A DNA stretch of 32,415 nt from Rhizobium sp. ASV20 (GTDB lineage: Bacteria > Pseudomonadota > Alphaproteobacteria > Rhizobiales > Rhizobiaceae), in assembly GCF_016429015.1 (NCBI RefSeq), contig NZ_JAELTU010000079.1, forward strand, positions 1 to 32,415, written 5' to 3'. Position 1 is the first letter of the stretch. Each line of letters begins with the position of its first letter. A program made the position numbers and the translations under genes. The notes under the pieces were generated by a model. It had not been told where the DNA came from. It worked only from the letters and a program-made list of their open reading frames with translations, and ran no database searches. Shown here one piece after another: positions 7,694 to 16,980 of this stretch.

Positions 7694-8614
7694 ATGATTT
7701 CTCCACAGCGCCCCATGCCCACAGAAGCGGCAATCCTCGAATTCATGGCGATCTGCGATTCCTTTTATCCTCCGGATGCCGTGTCCGCATCCATCGCGCA
7801 GCAACGTCAATGGTACGATGCTCTGTGCGCCCGTTTTGATCAATCTCTGCCGAAGGGCTTGCACACGCGCGACGATGTCTTGTCTGGAAGTATTCCGGTC
7901 AGGCGATACTATCCGGCCGACATGCGCACCGAGACAATCCTGCTCTATCTTCATGGCGGGGGCTTCGTCGTCGGCTCGCTTGAGAGCCACCATGCCATCT
8001 GCGCCGAGATCGCCGACAATGCCGGCGCAGAACTGATCGCCGTCGACTATCGTCTAGCGCCCGAGCATCGGTGGCCGACCCAGACAGACGATTGCTTCAG
8101 CGTCCTCAAGCCGTTGCTGGCTGAGGAGAAATCCGTCGTGCTAATCGGGGACAGTGCCGGCGGCAATCTGGCCGCAGGCTTGGCAATACGGGCAAAGGCC
8201 GACGGTCTTTCGGGGATTGTGGGCCAGATCCTGATCTATCCGGCGCTTGGTGGAGACCTCGTTTCCGGATCCTACCACGAAATGGCCGAGGCGCCGGGAT
8301 TGACGACCGCCGATGTCGCCTACTATCGCAGCGTCTTGAGGGCGCCTGCCGGCAATCCTGTTGCCGAGCCGCTTGCTTCGCAATCGGTCGCTGCCCTTCC
8401 CCCGACCTTCATCACCGTGGCTCACTACGATCCGCTGCGAGACGATGGTCGCAACTATGCAGCACGATTGGCGCAGGCCGGCGTCGAGGTCTGGTTCCGG
8501 GAGGAGCCGCAAATGGTGCACGCCTGGCTGCGGGCTCGGCATATGAGCGACGGTGCGAGAACCGGCTTCGCCGCGATATGTGCTGCGGCCAGACAGTTTG
8601 CGGGCACGCATTGA
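7694..8614 (+). CDS. Alpha/beta hydrolase, HSL (lipase/esterase) family
   Basis: A cytoplasmic carboxylesterase-like enzyme of 306 aa. It shows the HSL oxyanion motif HGGGF (about 87-91), VDYRLAPEHRWP, the nucleophile elbow GDSAGGN (Ser154), the acid in AHYDPLRDDG (Asp246) and the catalytic His in QMVHAWLR (His276), so the triad is complete. No signal peptide. The start has AAGG eight bases upstream; a second ATG seven codons later is an alternative. The substrate is probably a short acyl ester, but nothing here identifies it. It stands alone, converging on the ABC operon across a 244-nt gap in which I see no gene. Confidence 0.88.
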   Translation: MISPQRPMPTEAAILEFMAICDSFYPPDAVSASIAQQRQWYDALCARFDQSLPKGLHTRDDVLSGSIPVRRYYPADMRTETILLYLHGGGFVVGSLESHHAICAEIADNAGAELIAVDYRLAPEHRWPTQTDDCFSVLKPLLAEEKSVVLIGDSAGGNLAAGLAIRAKADGLSGIVGQILIYPALGGDLVSGSYHEMAEAPGLTTADVAYYRSVLRAPAGNPVAEPLASQSVAALPPTFITVAHYDPLRDDGRNYAARLAQAGVEVWFREEPQMVHAWLRARHMSDGARTGFAAICAAARQFAGTH

Positions 8615-8858
8615 TTTCAATCAGATCGGTTCCCGATACCGTTTCCATGCGATACGTCTTTTGAAGACCAGTGTCTCGCCTGGACAAATGGCGATGGAGA
8701 CGCTGATGGTCGATCCTTTGCCATTTCGCACGTCTAGCTTTGTCATCGGGCGTCAGAGAAACGCGTCGCTTCAGAAGCCACAGGTCCATGCCCCGCTGAC
8801 AGGTCAATCGGGCCGGAGGCCTCATCACGCCGGATACGTGCCGATCATGCCCCGGCCT

Positions 8859-10496
8859 CTAGTTTCCGGCGCTCTCCATTCTCCGTGTCGTAAGCACACG
8901 CTCTAGCCAGCCGATTTCCAATTCGGGAACCGACTTCAGCAAGAGGTCGGTGTAATCGTCGAAGGGCGGCGACAGAACCTGAGATTTCGGCCCGAAGCGA
9001 ACGAGCTTGCCGCGATGCATGACCGCGACACTATCGGCGATGGCTCGCACGATCGCTATGTCGTGGGTGATAAAAATATAGGAGAGGTGGGTTTCCTCCT
9101 GCAGCTTCAGCAACAATTTCAGAATGCCTTCGGCGACCAGTGGGTCGAGCGCCGATGTCGGTTCGTCGCACAGGATCAGCTCCGGCTTGGCGGCGAGCGC
9201 ACGGGCAATGGCGACGCGTTGCTTCTGGCCGCCGGACAACTCAGCGGGATAGCGGTCCATGAAGCCGTTGCCCATCTCGATCTGGTCGAGCAGCTCCTTC
9301 ACACGTACCGTCTTTGCCGCCCCATGCAGGCCATCGTAGAAGGACAGCGGGCGACCGATGATATCGCGTACCGTCTGACGCGGGTTCATCGCGGTGTCTG
9401 CCATTTGGTAAATCAGCTGGATGCGGCGCAGATCTTCACGCGAGCGGTTTTTCAAAGCCGGTGTTAATGGTCTGCCATCGAAGGAAATGCGCCCATCGCT
9501 TGGCGGCAGCAGCCCGGTGATGACGCGGGCAAGCGTCGATTTCCCGGAACCGGATTCGCCGACGACCGCCAGTGTCTGTCCTTTCGGCACATGAAGCGAA
9601 ACATCATGCAATACCTTGAATCCGTTCGAGTACTGCGCGCTTATATTTTCGACTTTCAGAAGCGCACTTGTTTGATCGGGAGCCTCCTCTCTCGCCGCCT
9701 GGCGAACGTTGACGAGGGCGCGGGTATAATCCTCCTTCGGCGCCTCGATGATCTGCTGGACGCTGCCGTATTCGACCATTTTCCCGTGTCTCAGCACCAT
9801 GATGTCATTGGAGATCTGGGCGACGACGGCGAGGTCATGGGTGATGTAAAGCGCCGCCGTATGCGTCTCCTCGATGGCGTGCTTGATCGCCGCCAGCACA
9901 TCGATCTGGGTCGTCACGTCAAGGGCTGTCGTTGGCTCATCAAAGACGATCAGTTCCGGGTTGGAGCAGAGCGCCATGGCGGTCATGGCGCGCTGGAGCT
10001 GACCGCCAGAAACCTGATGTGGATAGCGCTCGCCGAACGTCTCCGGATGGGGCAAGCCAAGCACCTGGAAGAGATAGAGCGCTCGCGACCTGGCTTCGTC
10101 CTTCGTCATCAGCCGGTGCTTGACAGTGGCTTCGATCACCTGATCGCCGAGCCGGTGCGCGGGATTGAAAGCAGCGGCAGCCGATTGTGCGACATAGCAG
10201 ACACGCGCGCCACGGATCTTCCGGATGCCGGATCTGCCGAGCGGCAGGATATCGACGCCGTCGAGCAGCACCTGACCGGCGGTAATTTCGGCCCCGCCGC
10301 GGCCATAGGCAAGTGCCGAAAGGCCGATGGTGGACTTACCTGCACCTGACTCGCCGATCAGCCCAAGTACTCTGCCTTTCTCAAGATCGAAGGAGACACC
10401 GTCAACGATGGTGACGCGTTTTGGCGGCTCGCGAGGCGGATAGCTGGTTGCCTCGATCTTCAGATCGCGAATGGAAAGAAGCTCAGGCATCACCAC
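8859..10496 (-). CDS. Peptide-class ABC transporter ATPase, two fused nucleotide-binding domains
   Basis: A 545-aa fusion of DppD-like and DppF-like ATPases. The first half has Walker A GESGAGKST (Lys54), signature VSGGQLQR and Walker B LIVFDEPTTALD. The second half has Walker A GESGSGKST (Lys319), signature LSGGQKQR and Walker B LILCDEPTSALD. Such tandem ATPases serve dipeptide/oligopeptide/nickel-class importers. It overlaps the end of the upstream permease gene by 14 nt, so translation is coupled. It is the last gene of the long minus-strand carnitine operon, and it most likely powers uptake of the pathway's substrate rather than peptides. That specificity is inference from the operon. Confidence 0.9.
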   Translation of the reverse strand: MVMPELLSIRDLKIEATSYPPREPPKRVTIVDGVSFDLEKGRVLGLIGESGAGKSTIGLSALAYGRGGAEITAGQVLLDGVDILPLGRSGIRKIRGARVCYVAQSAAAAFNPAHRLGDQVIEATVKHRLMTKDEARSRALYLFQVLGLPHPETFGERYPHQVSGGQLQRAMTAMALCSNPELIVFDEPTTALDVTTQIDVLAAIKHAIEETHTAALYITHDLAVVAQISNDIMVLRHGKMVEYGSVQQIIEAPKEDYTRALVNVRQAAREEAPDQTSALLKVENISAQYSNGFKVLHDVSLHVPKGQTLAVVGESGSGKSTLARVITGLLPPSDGRISFDGRPLTPALKNRSREDLRRIQLIYQMADTAMNPRQTVRDIIGRPLSFYDGLHGAAKTVRVKELLDQIEMGNGFMDRYPAELSGGQKQRVAIARALAAKPELILCDEPTSALDPLVAEGILKLLLKLQEETHLSYIFITHDIAIVRAIADSVAVMHRGKLVRFGPKSQVLSPPFDDYTDLLLKSVPELEIGWLERVLTTRRMESAGN

Positions 10497-11310
10497 GTCC
10501 TCCCTTGAGGCTGGAGGTACGCCTTAGAAGCCAGTCGACCACCAGATTGACACAGATTGCGAGTGCGGCGATCGCGGAACCCGGCACGAGTGCCGCTGAA
10601 ATACCGAAGATGATGCCGTCCTTGTTGTCCTTCACCATACCGCCCCAATCGGCCGACGGCGGCTGGATGCCGAGGCCGAGGAAGGAGAGGGTGGAGAGGA
10701 ACAGGATCGAAAAGGCAAAGCGCAGCCCGAATTCCGCCAGTAGCGGGGACAGCGTATTCGGCAGGATCTCGCGGAAGATGATCCAGATCTTGCCTTCGCC
10801 ACGCAGCTTGGCTGCCTCGACGAATTCCATAACCGCAACATCGAGCGCCACGGCCCGGCCGAGGCGGTAGACGCGGGTGGAATCAAGGATGGCCATGACG
10901 AGGATCAGGACGATCAAGTTTTGCGGCAGGACGGCAAGCACGACGAGCGCGAAGATTAGCGTCGGGATCGACATCATCAGGTCGTTGAAACGCGAAAAGA
11001 CCGTATCGATCAATCCGCGCGAGACGGCGGCGGTAAAGCTCAGGATAATGCCGAGCGAGAAGGAAATGATCGTTGCCGCCAGCGCGACGGACAGCGTCGT
11101 GCGCGTGCCGTAGATCAGACGCGACAGGATATCGCGACCGAGATTGTCGAGGCCGAAGAAATATTGCGCATCGGCAGGCTGCCAGACATTGCCGACAACC
11201 TCGGTTTCGCCATGGGGCGCGATCCAGGGCGCAAAAATCGCACAGACAAGGGCGATCAGAATGCCTGCAATGCCGATCCAGGCAGTGATGGGGATCTCTC
11301 TCGCTCTCAT
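10483..11310 (-). CDS. Peptide-class ABC transporter permease (DppC type)
   Basis: Inner-membrane permease, 275 aa. The start is taken at 11310, where ATGA overlaps the stop of the upstream permease. The longer frame to 11403 would only add residues out of that gene's coding region. There is a first membrane segment at about residues 10-32 (ITAWIGIAGILIALVCAIFA), then HGETEVVGNVWQPADAQYFF leading to GLDNLGRDILSRLIYGTRTTL, the classical N-terminal DppC block. Five further hydrophobic segments follow, and the EAA loop includes FVEAAKLRGEGK. Ends in a basic tail. Confidence 0.9.
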   Translation of the reverse strand: MRAREIPITAWIGIAGILIALVCAIFAPWIAPHGETEVVGNVWQPADAQYFFGLDNLGRDILSRLIYGTRTTLSVALAATIISFSLGIILSFTAAVSRGLIDTVFSRFNDLMMSIPTLIFALVVLAVLPQNLIVLILVMAILDSTRVYRLGRAVALDVAVMEFVEAAKLRGEGKIWIIFREILPNTLSPLLAEFGLRFAFSILFLSTLSFLGLGIQPPSADWGGMVKDNKDGIIFGISAALVPGSAIAALAICVNLVVDWLLRRTSSLKGGRGDA

Positions 11311-12314
11311 CGTGGATGCCTCAGGCGCGGATTGGCGACGATCGCCAGAATATCGGCCGTCATGTTGAGGAAGATGTAGACGGCGGCGAAGATCAGGCCG
11401 CACGCCTGGACAACAGGCATGTCGCGTACGGTCACCGCATCAACCATGTATTGTCCCATGCCGGGATAGACGAAGACCACCTCGACGACCACGACGCCGA
11501 CGATGAGATAGGCAAGGTTCAAGGCCACGACATTGATGATCGGGGCGAGCGCATTCGGGGCAGCGTGTTTCACGATGGCCCTGAAGGCGGACATGCCCTT
11601 GAGGTCAGCCGTTTCCATATAGGCAGATGACATGACGGAGAGGATGGCGGCACGCGTCATGCGCATCATATGGGCAAGGACAACAAGGACCAGTGTTGCT
11701 GTCGGCAAGGCGATCGCCCGCAGCCGGTCCATGAAACCCATGCCTTCATAGACCGTCGCGGGGAAGGTCGCGATTCCGAATTTGACGGAAAAGAACATGA
11801 TGAGGAGATAGCCAATGAAGAATTCGGGCAGCGAAATCGCTGCCAGCGAAATGACATTGATGATCCTGTCCGGTAGGCGGTTCCTGAAATGGACGGCCAG
11901 CATGCCTAGGCCAACAGCGAGCGGCACCGAGATCAATGCGGCAAATCCTGCGAGAAACAGCGAATTGCCGAGGCGCTTGCCGATCTGCTCGCTGACGGAG
12001 TTCTTGCTTGCCCACGAGCTTCCGAAATCACCCTGGACGGCATGGCCGAGCCATTCAGCATAGCGTGTGACGACAGGCCGGTTGAGGCCGAGCTCTTCGC
12101 GGATATTCGCCACTGCCTGTGGCGTTGCCGACTGGCCGAGATACGTCGTTGCGAAATCTCCGGGCAGAGCTTCCAGCCCGCCGAAAATCAGGATCGAGAC
12201 TGCAAACAGCAAAACGATGCTGAGCAGGCATCGCTCGATAACCAGGGATAGCAGCGGAAAACGCTGTTTGAACCGCAGCCCGGGCAGAACTGTTCCGAGG
12301 GGGGGATTGGACAT
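11307..12314 (-). CDS. Peptide-class ABC transporter permease (DppB type)
   Basis: Inner-membrane permease, 335 aa, with about six membrane segments. DppB features are ALPGDFATTYLG, then REELGLNRPVVTRYAEWLGH and QGDFGSSWASKNSV, and a coupling loop in SAYMETADLKGMSAFRAIVKHAAPN reduced to its core (ADLKG). The C-terminal part reads FVYPGMGQYMVDAVTVRDMP, as usual in DppB. It forms the channel with the DppC-type partner, whose start codon overlaps its stop by 4 nt. It follows the binding-protein gene after 97 nt that carry a hairpin. Confidence 0.9.
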   Translation of the reverse strand: MSNPPLGTVLPGLRFKQRFPLLSLVIERCLLSIVLLFAVSILIFGGLEALPGDFATTYLGQSATPQAVANIREELGLNRPVVTRYAEWLGHAVQGDFGSSWASKNSVSEQIGKRLGNSLFLAGFAALISVPLAVGLGMLAVHFRNRLPDRIINVISLAAISLPEFFIGYLLIMFFSVKFGIATFPATVYEGMGFMDRLRAIALPTATLVLVVLAHMMRMTRAAILSVMSSAYMETADLKGMSAFRAIVKHAAPNALAPIINVVALNLAYLIVGVVVVEVVFVYPGMGQYMVDAVTVRDMPVVQACGLIFAAVYIFLNMTADILAIVANPRLRHPR

Positions 12315-12343
12315 GGCCGATGCCTCGCGCTTAAACGTCGGGA

Positions 12344-12368
12344 GGACCGCGAAAAGCTATCGCGGTCC
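12344..12368 (-). other. Perfect 9-bp hairpin between binding-protein and permease genes
   Basis: GGACCGCGA (12344-12352), seven-base loop, TCGCGGTCC (12360-12368). There is no T-run on the minus-strand side, so it is more likely an mRNA-stabilising or processing hairpin than a full terminator. Such hairpins often let the binding protein be made in excess over the membrane subunits. Confidence 0.5.
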
Positions 12369-12411
12369 CGGCTGCGTCAGAGATGAGGGCGTTGCCGCCC
12401 GGCTTCAGACA

Positions 12412-14001
12412 TCAGGCCTCCAGCCAGACGCGGGTCGCGACGTAGCCGTTCGACATGTCGTTACCGATGTCGTGGACGTAGCCCTTCACCTGCTTGGTGG
12501 AGGCGTTCACGAAATCGTTGAACATCGGCAGGATGACACCGCCTTCGTCGCGCACCATCATCGCCATGGCACGGTAGAGCTCCTTGCGCTTGGCCTCGTC
12601 CAGTTCGGAGCGGGCCTGAAGCAGGAGCTTGTCGAAGTCGGGACGCTTGAAGCGCGTGTCGTTCCAGTCTGCCGTCGACAGATAGGCGGTCGAATACATC
12701 TGGTCCTGCGTCGGACGGCCGCCCCAGTAGGAGGTGGAGAAGGGCTGGACATTCCAGACATTCGTCCAGTAGCCATCGCCCGGCTCGCGCTTGACCTCGA
12801 TATTGATCCCGGCCTTCTTGCAGCTTTCCTGATAGAGAACCGCTGCATCCACGGCGCCGGGGAAGGCGACTTCCGATGTGCGCAAGAGAACCGGACCGCT
12901 GTGGCCGGACTTCTTGTAATGGAAGGCAGCCTTGTCGGGATCGTAGGCGCGCTGTTCGATCCCTTCGGGGAAAAGCGCATAGGTGCTGTTGATCGGGAAA
13001 TCGTTTCCGACCTTGCCGTAGCCGCCAAGGATCTTCTTGACCATGGTCTCGCGGTCCATGGCATATTTCAGCGCCATGCGCAGGTCGTTGTTGTCGAACG
13101 GCGCGGTGTTGCAATGCATGATGAAGACGTAGTGGCCACGGCCGGCGGTGGACAGGATGTCGACGGTCGGTGCACGTTTCAGGAGATCCACGGTCTTCGG
13201 GTCGACGCGGTTGATGTAGTGGACCTGACCGGACGATAGCGCGGCGATACGCGCCGTCGCATCGTTCATCGTGATGATTTCAACGCTGTCGACGAAGCCG
13301 CGATCGGTGCGCCAGTCGTCCTTGTTGCGCTCGAAGGTGGCGCGCACGCCCGGCTCGAAACTGACCTGCTTGTAAGGGCCGGTGCCGATCGAGGCGAGCG
13401 GATCGTCATAGCCACCATTCGGCTGGATGACGAGGTGGTAGTCGGTCAGCAGCAACGGCATGTCGGCGTTGCCCTCGGTCAAAGTCAGGACGAGATTGTC
13501 GCCGTCGGCCTTGATTTCCTTGATCGACTTCATGACACCGAGAGCGCCCGATTCCGACTTCGCATCGGTATGGCGCTTGAGCGTGGCGACCACGTCGTCG
13601 ATCGTCAGATCCTTGCCATTGTGGAATTTGACGCCCTTGCGGATTTTGAAGGTCCAGGTGGCGGCATCCTTCGACGGCTCCCAGGATTCGGCGAGCGAGG
13701 GCACGGCAGCACCCGTCAACGGGTGGGATTCCACCAGCATGTCGCCCCAGCAGCGGCCGATGCAGAACATCACCTGCGACAGGAATTTCGCCGGGTCCTT
13801 GGAATCGGTCGCGGCTCCGCCTTCAAGACCGAGCTTCAGATGACCGCCGCGCTTCGGCTCGGCCGCCATCGCGCTTTCGGTAAAGAGTTTGTCGGCGAGT
13901 GCCAAAGTCACGCCGGCTGCCATTGCGCGTCCCATGAATTCGCGGCGGTTGAGACCGCCCGACGTGACGCGACCTGCCAAATGCTTCGTATAGTCGTTCA
14001 T
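12412..14001 (-). CDS. Peptide-class ABC transporter substrate-binding protein (SBP_bac_5), Tat-type signal
   Basis: A 529-aa periplasmic binding protein. The leader has the twin-arginine motif NRREFMGRA followed by a hydrophobic stretch ending near AMAAEP, so export in folded form by Tat is likely. The body shows family-5 features: VPSLAESWEPSKDAATWTFK, then IRKGVKFHNGKDLTIDDVVA, later SIGTGPYKQVSFEPGVRATF and LRMALKYAMDRETMVKKIL. Family members bind peptides, nickel, opines and quaternary amines. Its place inside a gamma-butyrobetaine/carnitine operon suggests one of those as ligand; this is inference. It follows the hydratase gene after 128 nt and could have an extra promoter. Confidence 0.9.
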   Translation of the reverse strand: MNDYTKHLAGRVTSGGLNRREFMGRAMAAGVTLALADKLFTESAMAAEPKRGGHLKLGLEGGAATDSKDPAKFLSQVMFCIGRCWGDMLVESHPLTGAAVPSLAESWEPSKDAATWTFKIRKGVKFHNGKDLTIDDVVATLKRHTDAKSESGALGVMKSIKEIKADGDNLVLTLTEGNADMPLLLTDYHLVIQPNGGYDDPLASIGTGPYKQVSFEPGVRATFERNKDDWRTDRGFVDSVEIITMNDATARIAALSSGQVHYINRVDPKTVDLLKRAPTVDILSTAGRGHYVFIMHCNTAPFDNNDLRMALKYAMDRETMVKKILGGYGKVGNDFPINSTYALFPEGIEQRAYDPDKAAFHYKKSGHSGPVLLRTSEVAFPGAVDAAVLYQESCKKAGINIEVKREPGDGYWTNVWNVQPFSTSYWGGRPTQDQMYSTAYLSTADWNDTRFKRPDFDKLLLQARSELDEAKRKELYRAMAMMVRDEGGVILPMFNDFVNASTKQVKGYVHDIGNDMSNGYVATRVWLEA

Positions 14002-14050
14002 TCCCCTGTTCCTTCTTTTTGTGGTGTTGACAGAACTCTCGGGCAGCGCG

Positions 14051-14082
14051 CTTCAGGACGCGGTTTCCTCTTCCGCCTGAAG
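14051..14082 (-). other. Intra-operon hairpin between hydratase and binding-protein genes
   Basis: CTTCAGG (14051-14057) pairs with CCTGAAG (14076-14082), and CGG/CCG can extend the stem across a bulge. It lies in the 128-nt gap after the hydratase gene. It may tune expression of the importer relative to the enzymes. No T-run is visible. Confidence 0.35.
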
Positions 14083-14129
14083 CTTGATACCCGTGACTAT
14101 GCGGGAAAATGCTGCGGTTGCCGCCGCCT

Positions 14130-14912
14130 CTACTTTCCCTTCCAGATTGGGTCTCGCTTCTCGGCGAAAGCCCTTGCGCCTTCCAATTGATCTTCGCTCG
14201 AATAAAGAACGTCGACGGTCGCAAACTGCCGTTTGGTGATCTTGTTCATGGCAGCCTGAAACGTCGAGCCTTCCGCTTCGCGAACGATTTCCTTGATCGC
14301 CGCGTAGACGAGCGGCGGACCGCTTGCGAGCAGGCGGGCGAGTTCCCAAGCCCTGTGCATCAGCTTGTCCGCGGTGACGATCTCATTGACGAACCCCCAG
14401 CGATGGGCCTCCTCGACATTGAGCCAACGGCCAGTCAGGAGCATGTCCATGGCGATGTGATAGGGGATGCGCTTCGGCAGCTTGATGGATGCCGCATCGG
14501 CAACGGTGCCTGACCGTATCTCAGGGAGCGCAAAGGTCGCATGCGATGCAGCAATGATCAGATCTGTCGAAAGCGCAATCTCGAGGCCACCACCGCAACA
14601 GATGCCGTTGACAGCACAGATCACAGGCTTGTTGAGATCACGCAGCTCTTGCAGGCCGCCGAACCCGCCGACGCCGTAATCGCCGTCAACCGCGTCGCCA
14701 GCAACTGCAGCCTTCAGATCCCAGCCTGCGGAAAAGAACTTCTCGCCGGTGCCGGTGATAATGGCGACGCGCAGATCCGGATTGTCGCGAAAGTCGCGGA
14801 AGATCAGCCCCATCTTGCGGCTCGTCGCCAAGTCTATGGCATTCGCTTTCGGTCTGTCGATGATGACTTCTAAAATGCCTTTGTCGCATCGGGTACGAAT
14901 GGGGTCCTGCAA
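14130..14912 (-). CDS. caiD: Crotonobetainyl-CoA hydratase (CaiD-like enoyl-CoA hydratase)
   Basis: Crotonase-fold enzyme, 260 aa, that would hydrate crotonobetainyl-CoA to L-carnitinyl-CoA. The N-terminal half follows E. coli CaiD closely as I remember it: DRPKANAID, MGLIFRDF, LRVAIITGTGEKFFSAGWDL. Oxyanion-hole and active-site elements are CCGGGLEIALSTDLI (Glu111) and ATFALPEIRSG (Glu131); both glutamates fall at the residue numbers known for CaiD. The C-terminal AFAEKRDPIWKGK is also CaiD-like. Start six nt after the ligase stop, so the genes are tightly coupled. The GIVPD loop of CaiD is GTVAD here, with less Gly than usual. Confidence 0.88.
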   Translation of the reverse strand: MQDPIRTRCDKGILEVIIDRPKANAIDLATSRKMGLIFRDFRDNPDLRVAIITGTGEKFFSAGWDLKAAVAGDAVDGDYGVGGFGGLQELRDLNKPVICAVNGICCGGGLEIALSTDLIIAASHATFALPEIRSGTVADAASIKLPKRIPYHIAMDMLLTGRWLNVEEAHRWGFVNEIVTADKLMHRAWELARLLASGPPLVYAAIKEIVREAEGSTFQAAMNKITKRQFATVDVLYSSEDQLEGARAFAEKRDPIWKGK

Positions 14913-14918
14913 CTTCTG

Positions 14919-16976
14919 CTACCTCCTTCGCCGAATGAGCGCATCCGCGGCGACGACGCCACGGGATCCAGCCAAAATCATCAATGGATTAATGTCCAGT
15001 TCCTCGATCCGTGCGGCATTCTTTACGACATATTCTGCCGTCGATACGACGGCGTCGGCAACCAGGTCGAAACGACCTCCGGTGTTGCCCCGATAGCCTT
15101 CGATCAGCCTGCGGACTTTCAATCGCGAAATCCTCTCCAAAACCTCCGCCTTTGTCACCGGAAGTGGCAGAATGACGGAATCCTCAAGCAATTCCACAAG
15201 GATTCCGCCCGCGCCGACCGTCAGGACCAGACCGGCAACGGGATCACGGACCGCTCCGACGATCAACTCCGCGACGGGGTGTTCGATCATCCGCTCGACA
15301 AGGAATCCGTGAGCCGCAGCAGCCATGCCTTCAGCCGCATCGAAAACGGCACGTCTATCCCATAGGTTGAGCTTGACGGCACCGACGTCGGATTTGTGTT
15401 CGACGCCGAGGGCCTTCAGAGCGACGGGAAAACCGAGCTGTTCGGCACAATCGGCAACCTCGCTTGCCGTGGCTGCCACCTTGCCATCCGGGACCGCAAG
15501 ACCGGCTGCTGCGAGTTCGGCCTTGGCCGCGGCCTCGCTCAGGGTCTCGATCTCACCGCCAACGGCACGCACAGCAAGGAGTGGTGAGGGCTGCGGTCTC
15601 TTCCATGCATCGGCAATTTCGCTCGCAATCTCAACGGCTGCGAGGGTCTCGCCGATGCCGCAGAGCGGCACGATGCCGGCTTCGATCAATTGCTCTGCGA
15701 TCGCCTCGGGCATGTTTTCCGGCAGCGTCGCCAGAATGCCGGCGCGGGCGCCGGTCTGCTTGGCGGCTGCGGCAACGGCAGAGACCGTGATCATCCAGTC
15801 CGCCCCGTCGCAGCGATCTTCGCGCGGGAAGTCGAGGACAAGCAGGTTGAGGGCATAGTCTCCGGCGAACATGGCGCTGAAAGCCTCTGTCTGTCGTGCC
15901 AGATCGCCCCAGACGAAGGTGTGATAATCAAGGGGATTGGAGAGCGTCACCATCGGGCCGAGGCTCGCGCGCAGGGACGGCAGCTGTTCGGGTGTCAGGG
16001 CGCGAAATTCGACATTCCGGCCGACGGCAGTGTCGGCCATCAGCGAGGCCTCGCCGCCCGAACAGCTCATCGAGGAAATCGCATTGCTCTCAAGCGGACC
16101 CGCAACATGCAGCAGTTTCAGCGTTTCGATGAGTTCAGGCAAAGTCGCGACGCGCCCGATGCCGAGGCGGTCGAGAACGGCGCCGGCCACCGCATCGCTG
16201 CCGGCAAGCGAGGCGGTGTGCGAGACGGTGGCACGCTGTGCCTGTTCGGATTTGCCGATCTTCAGCGCGACGACGGGCTTTTTCAGCTCTCTGGCGCGCA
16301 TCGCAAGCGCCTCCAGCGCCCGGATATCGCCGAAGCCTTCGATATGCAGGCCGACTGCCGTGACGCGCGGGTCCTCAAGGACGGCTTGCGCAAGCACCGA
16401 GAGGCCGATCTGTGCCTGATTGCCTGCGGTCATCAGATAGCTGATGGGCAGGCCACGCCTCTGCATGCTGAGATTGATGGCGATGTTGGAGGATTGGGTA
16501 AGGATCGCAACGCCGCGCTCGGTTCTGACAATGCCATGCTGATCGGGCCAGAGGAGGGCGCCGTCCAGGCCGTTGATGATGCCGTAGCAGTTTGGTCCGA
16601 CGATCGGCATGGCGCCGGCAGCCTCGACAAGCGCGCGCTGCAGATCAGCGCCGTCGCTCAGTTCTGCTACCGCTTCGCTGAAGCCAGAGGCATAGCATAC
16701 GGCGCCGCCGGCTCCCTTGGCAGCGAGATCCCTGACGATGTCGATAGTCAGCGTCCGGTTGACGCCGACGAAGGCAGCATCTGGTGCATCAGGCAGTTCG
16801 GCAACCGAGCGATAGCAGCGGCGTCCAAGCACGCTCTCCTGTGTCGGATGCACCGGCCAGATCTCGCCCGAAAATCCCATGAGGTCGCATTGCTCGATGA
16901 CACGTCGTGCCTCGCGACCGCCGAAGACGGCGATCGTTCTGGGTCGGATCAGGCGGTCGAGCGAGCGCTGTATCAT
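14919..16976 (-). CDS. ADP-forming acyl-CoA ligase (acetate-CoA ligase/succinyl-CoA synthetase-like)
   Basis: A 685-aa NDP-forming acyl-CoA synthetase with fused domains: CoA-binding Rossmann domain (about 10-125, RTIAVFGG), flavodoxin-like ligase domains (about 150-290 and 300-460) with the phospho-histidine in ATVSHTASLAG (His253), and a C-terminal ATP-grasp domain (about 478-685, KAELAAAGLAVPDG, VALKALGVEHKSDVGAV, EELDINPLMI). The start at 16976 is chosen because it is four nt after the dehydrogenase stop and the family start IRPRTIAVFGG follows directly. The frame is open 41 codons further into that gene. Here it probably activates gamma-butyrobetaine to its CoA thioester, replacing the CaiC/CaiB route of enteric bacteria. 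Substrate is inferred from context. Confidence 0.88.
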   Translation of the reverse strand: MIQRSLDRLIRPRTIAVFGGREARRVIEQCDLMGFSGEIWPVHPTQESVLGRRCYRSVAELPDAPDAAFVGVNRTLTIDIVRDLAAKGAGGAVCYASGFSEAVAELSDGADLQRALVEAAGAMPIVGPNCYGIINGLDGALLWPDQHGIVRTERGVAILTQSSNIAINLSMQRRGLPISYLMTAGNQAQIGLSVLAQAVLEDPRVTAVGLHIEGFGDIRALEALAMRARELKKPVVALKIGKSEQAQRATVSHTASLAGSDAVAGAVLDRLGIGRVATLPELIETLKLLHVAGPLESNAISSMSCSGGEASLMADTAVGRNVEFRALTPEQLPSLRASLGPMVTLSNPLDYHTFVWGDLARQTEAFSAMFAGDYALNLLVLDFPREDRCDGADWMITVSAVAAAAKQTGARAGILATLPENMPEAIAEQLIEAGIVPLCGIGETLAAVEIASEIADAWKRPQPSPLLAVRAVGGEIETLSEAAAKAELAAAGLAVPDGKVAATASEVADCAEQLGFPVALKALGVEHKSDVGAVKLNLWDRRAVFDAAEGMAAAAHGFLVERMIEHPVAELIVGAVRDPVAGLVLTVGAGGILVELLEDSVILPLPVTKAEVLERISRLKVRRLIEGYRGNTGGRFDLVADAVVSTAEYVVKNAARIEELDINPLMILAGSRGVVAADALIRRRR

Positions 16977-16980
16977 GGGC

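Noticed and set aside
12067..13239. Long open frame (390 codons) on the plus strand opposite the permease and binding-protein genes
   Set aside because: It is antisense to genes with clear family motifs, has no recognisable domain or ribosome-binding site, and such shadow frames are expected in GC-rich coding DNA.
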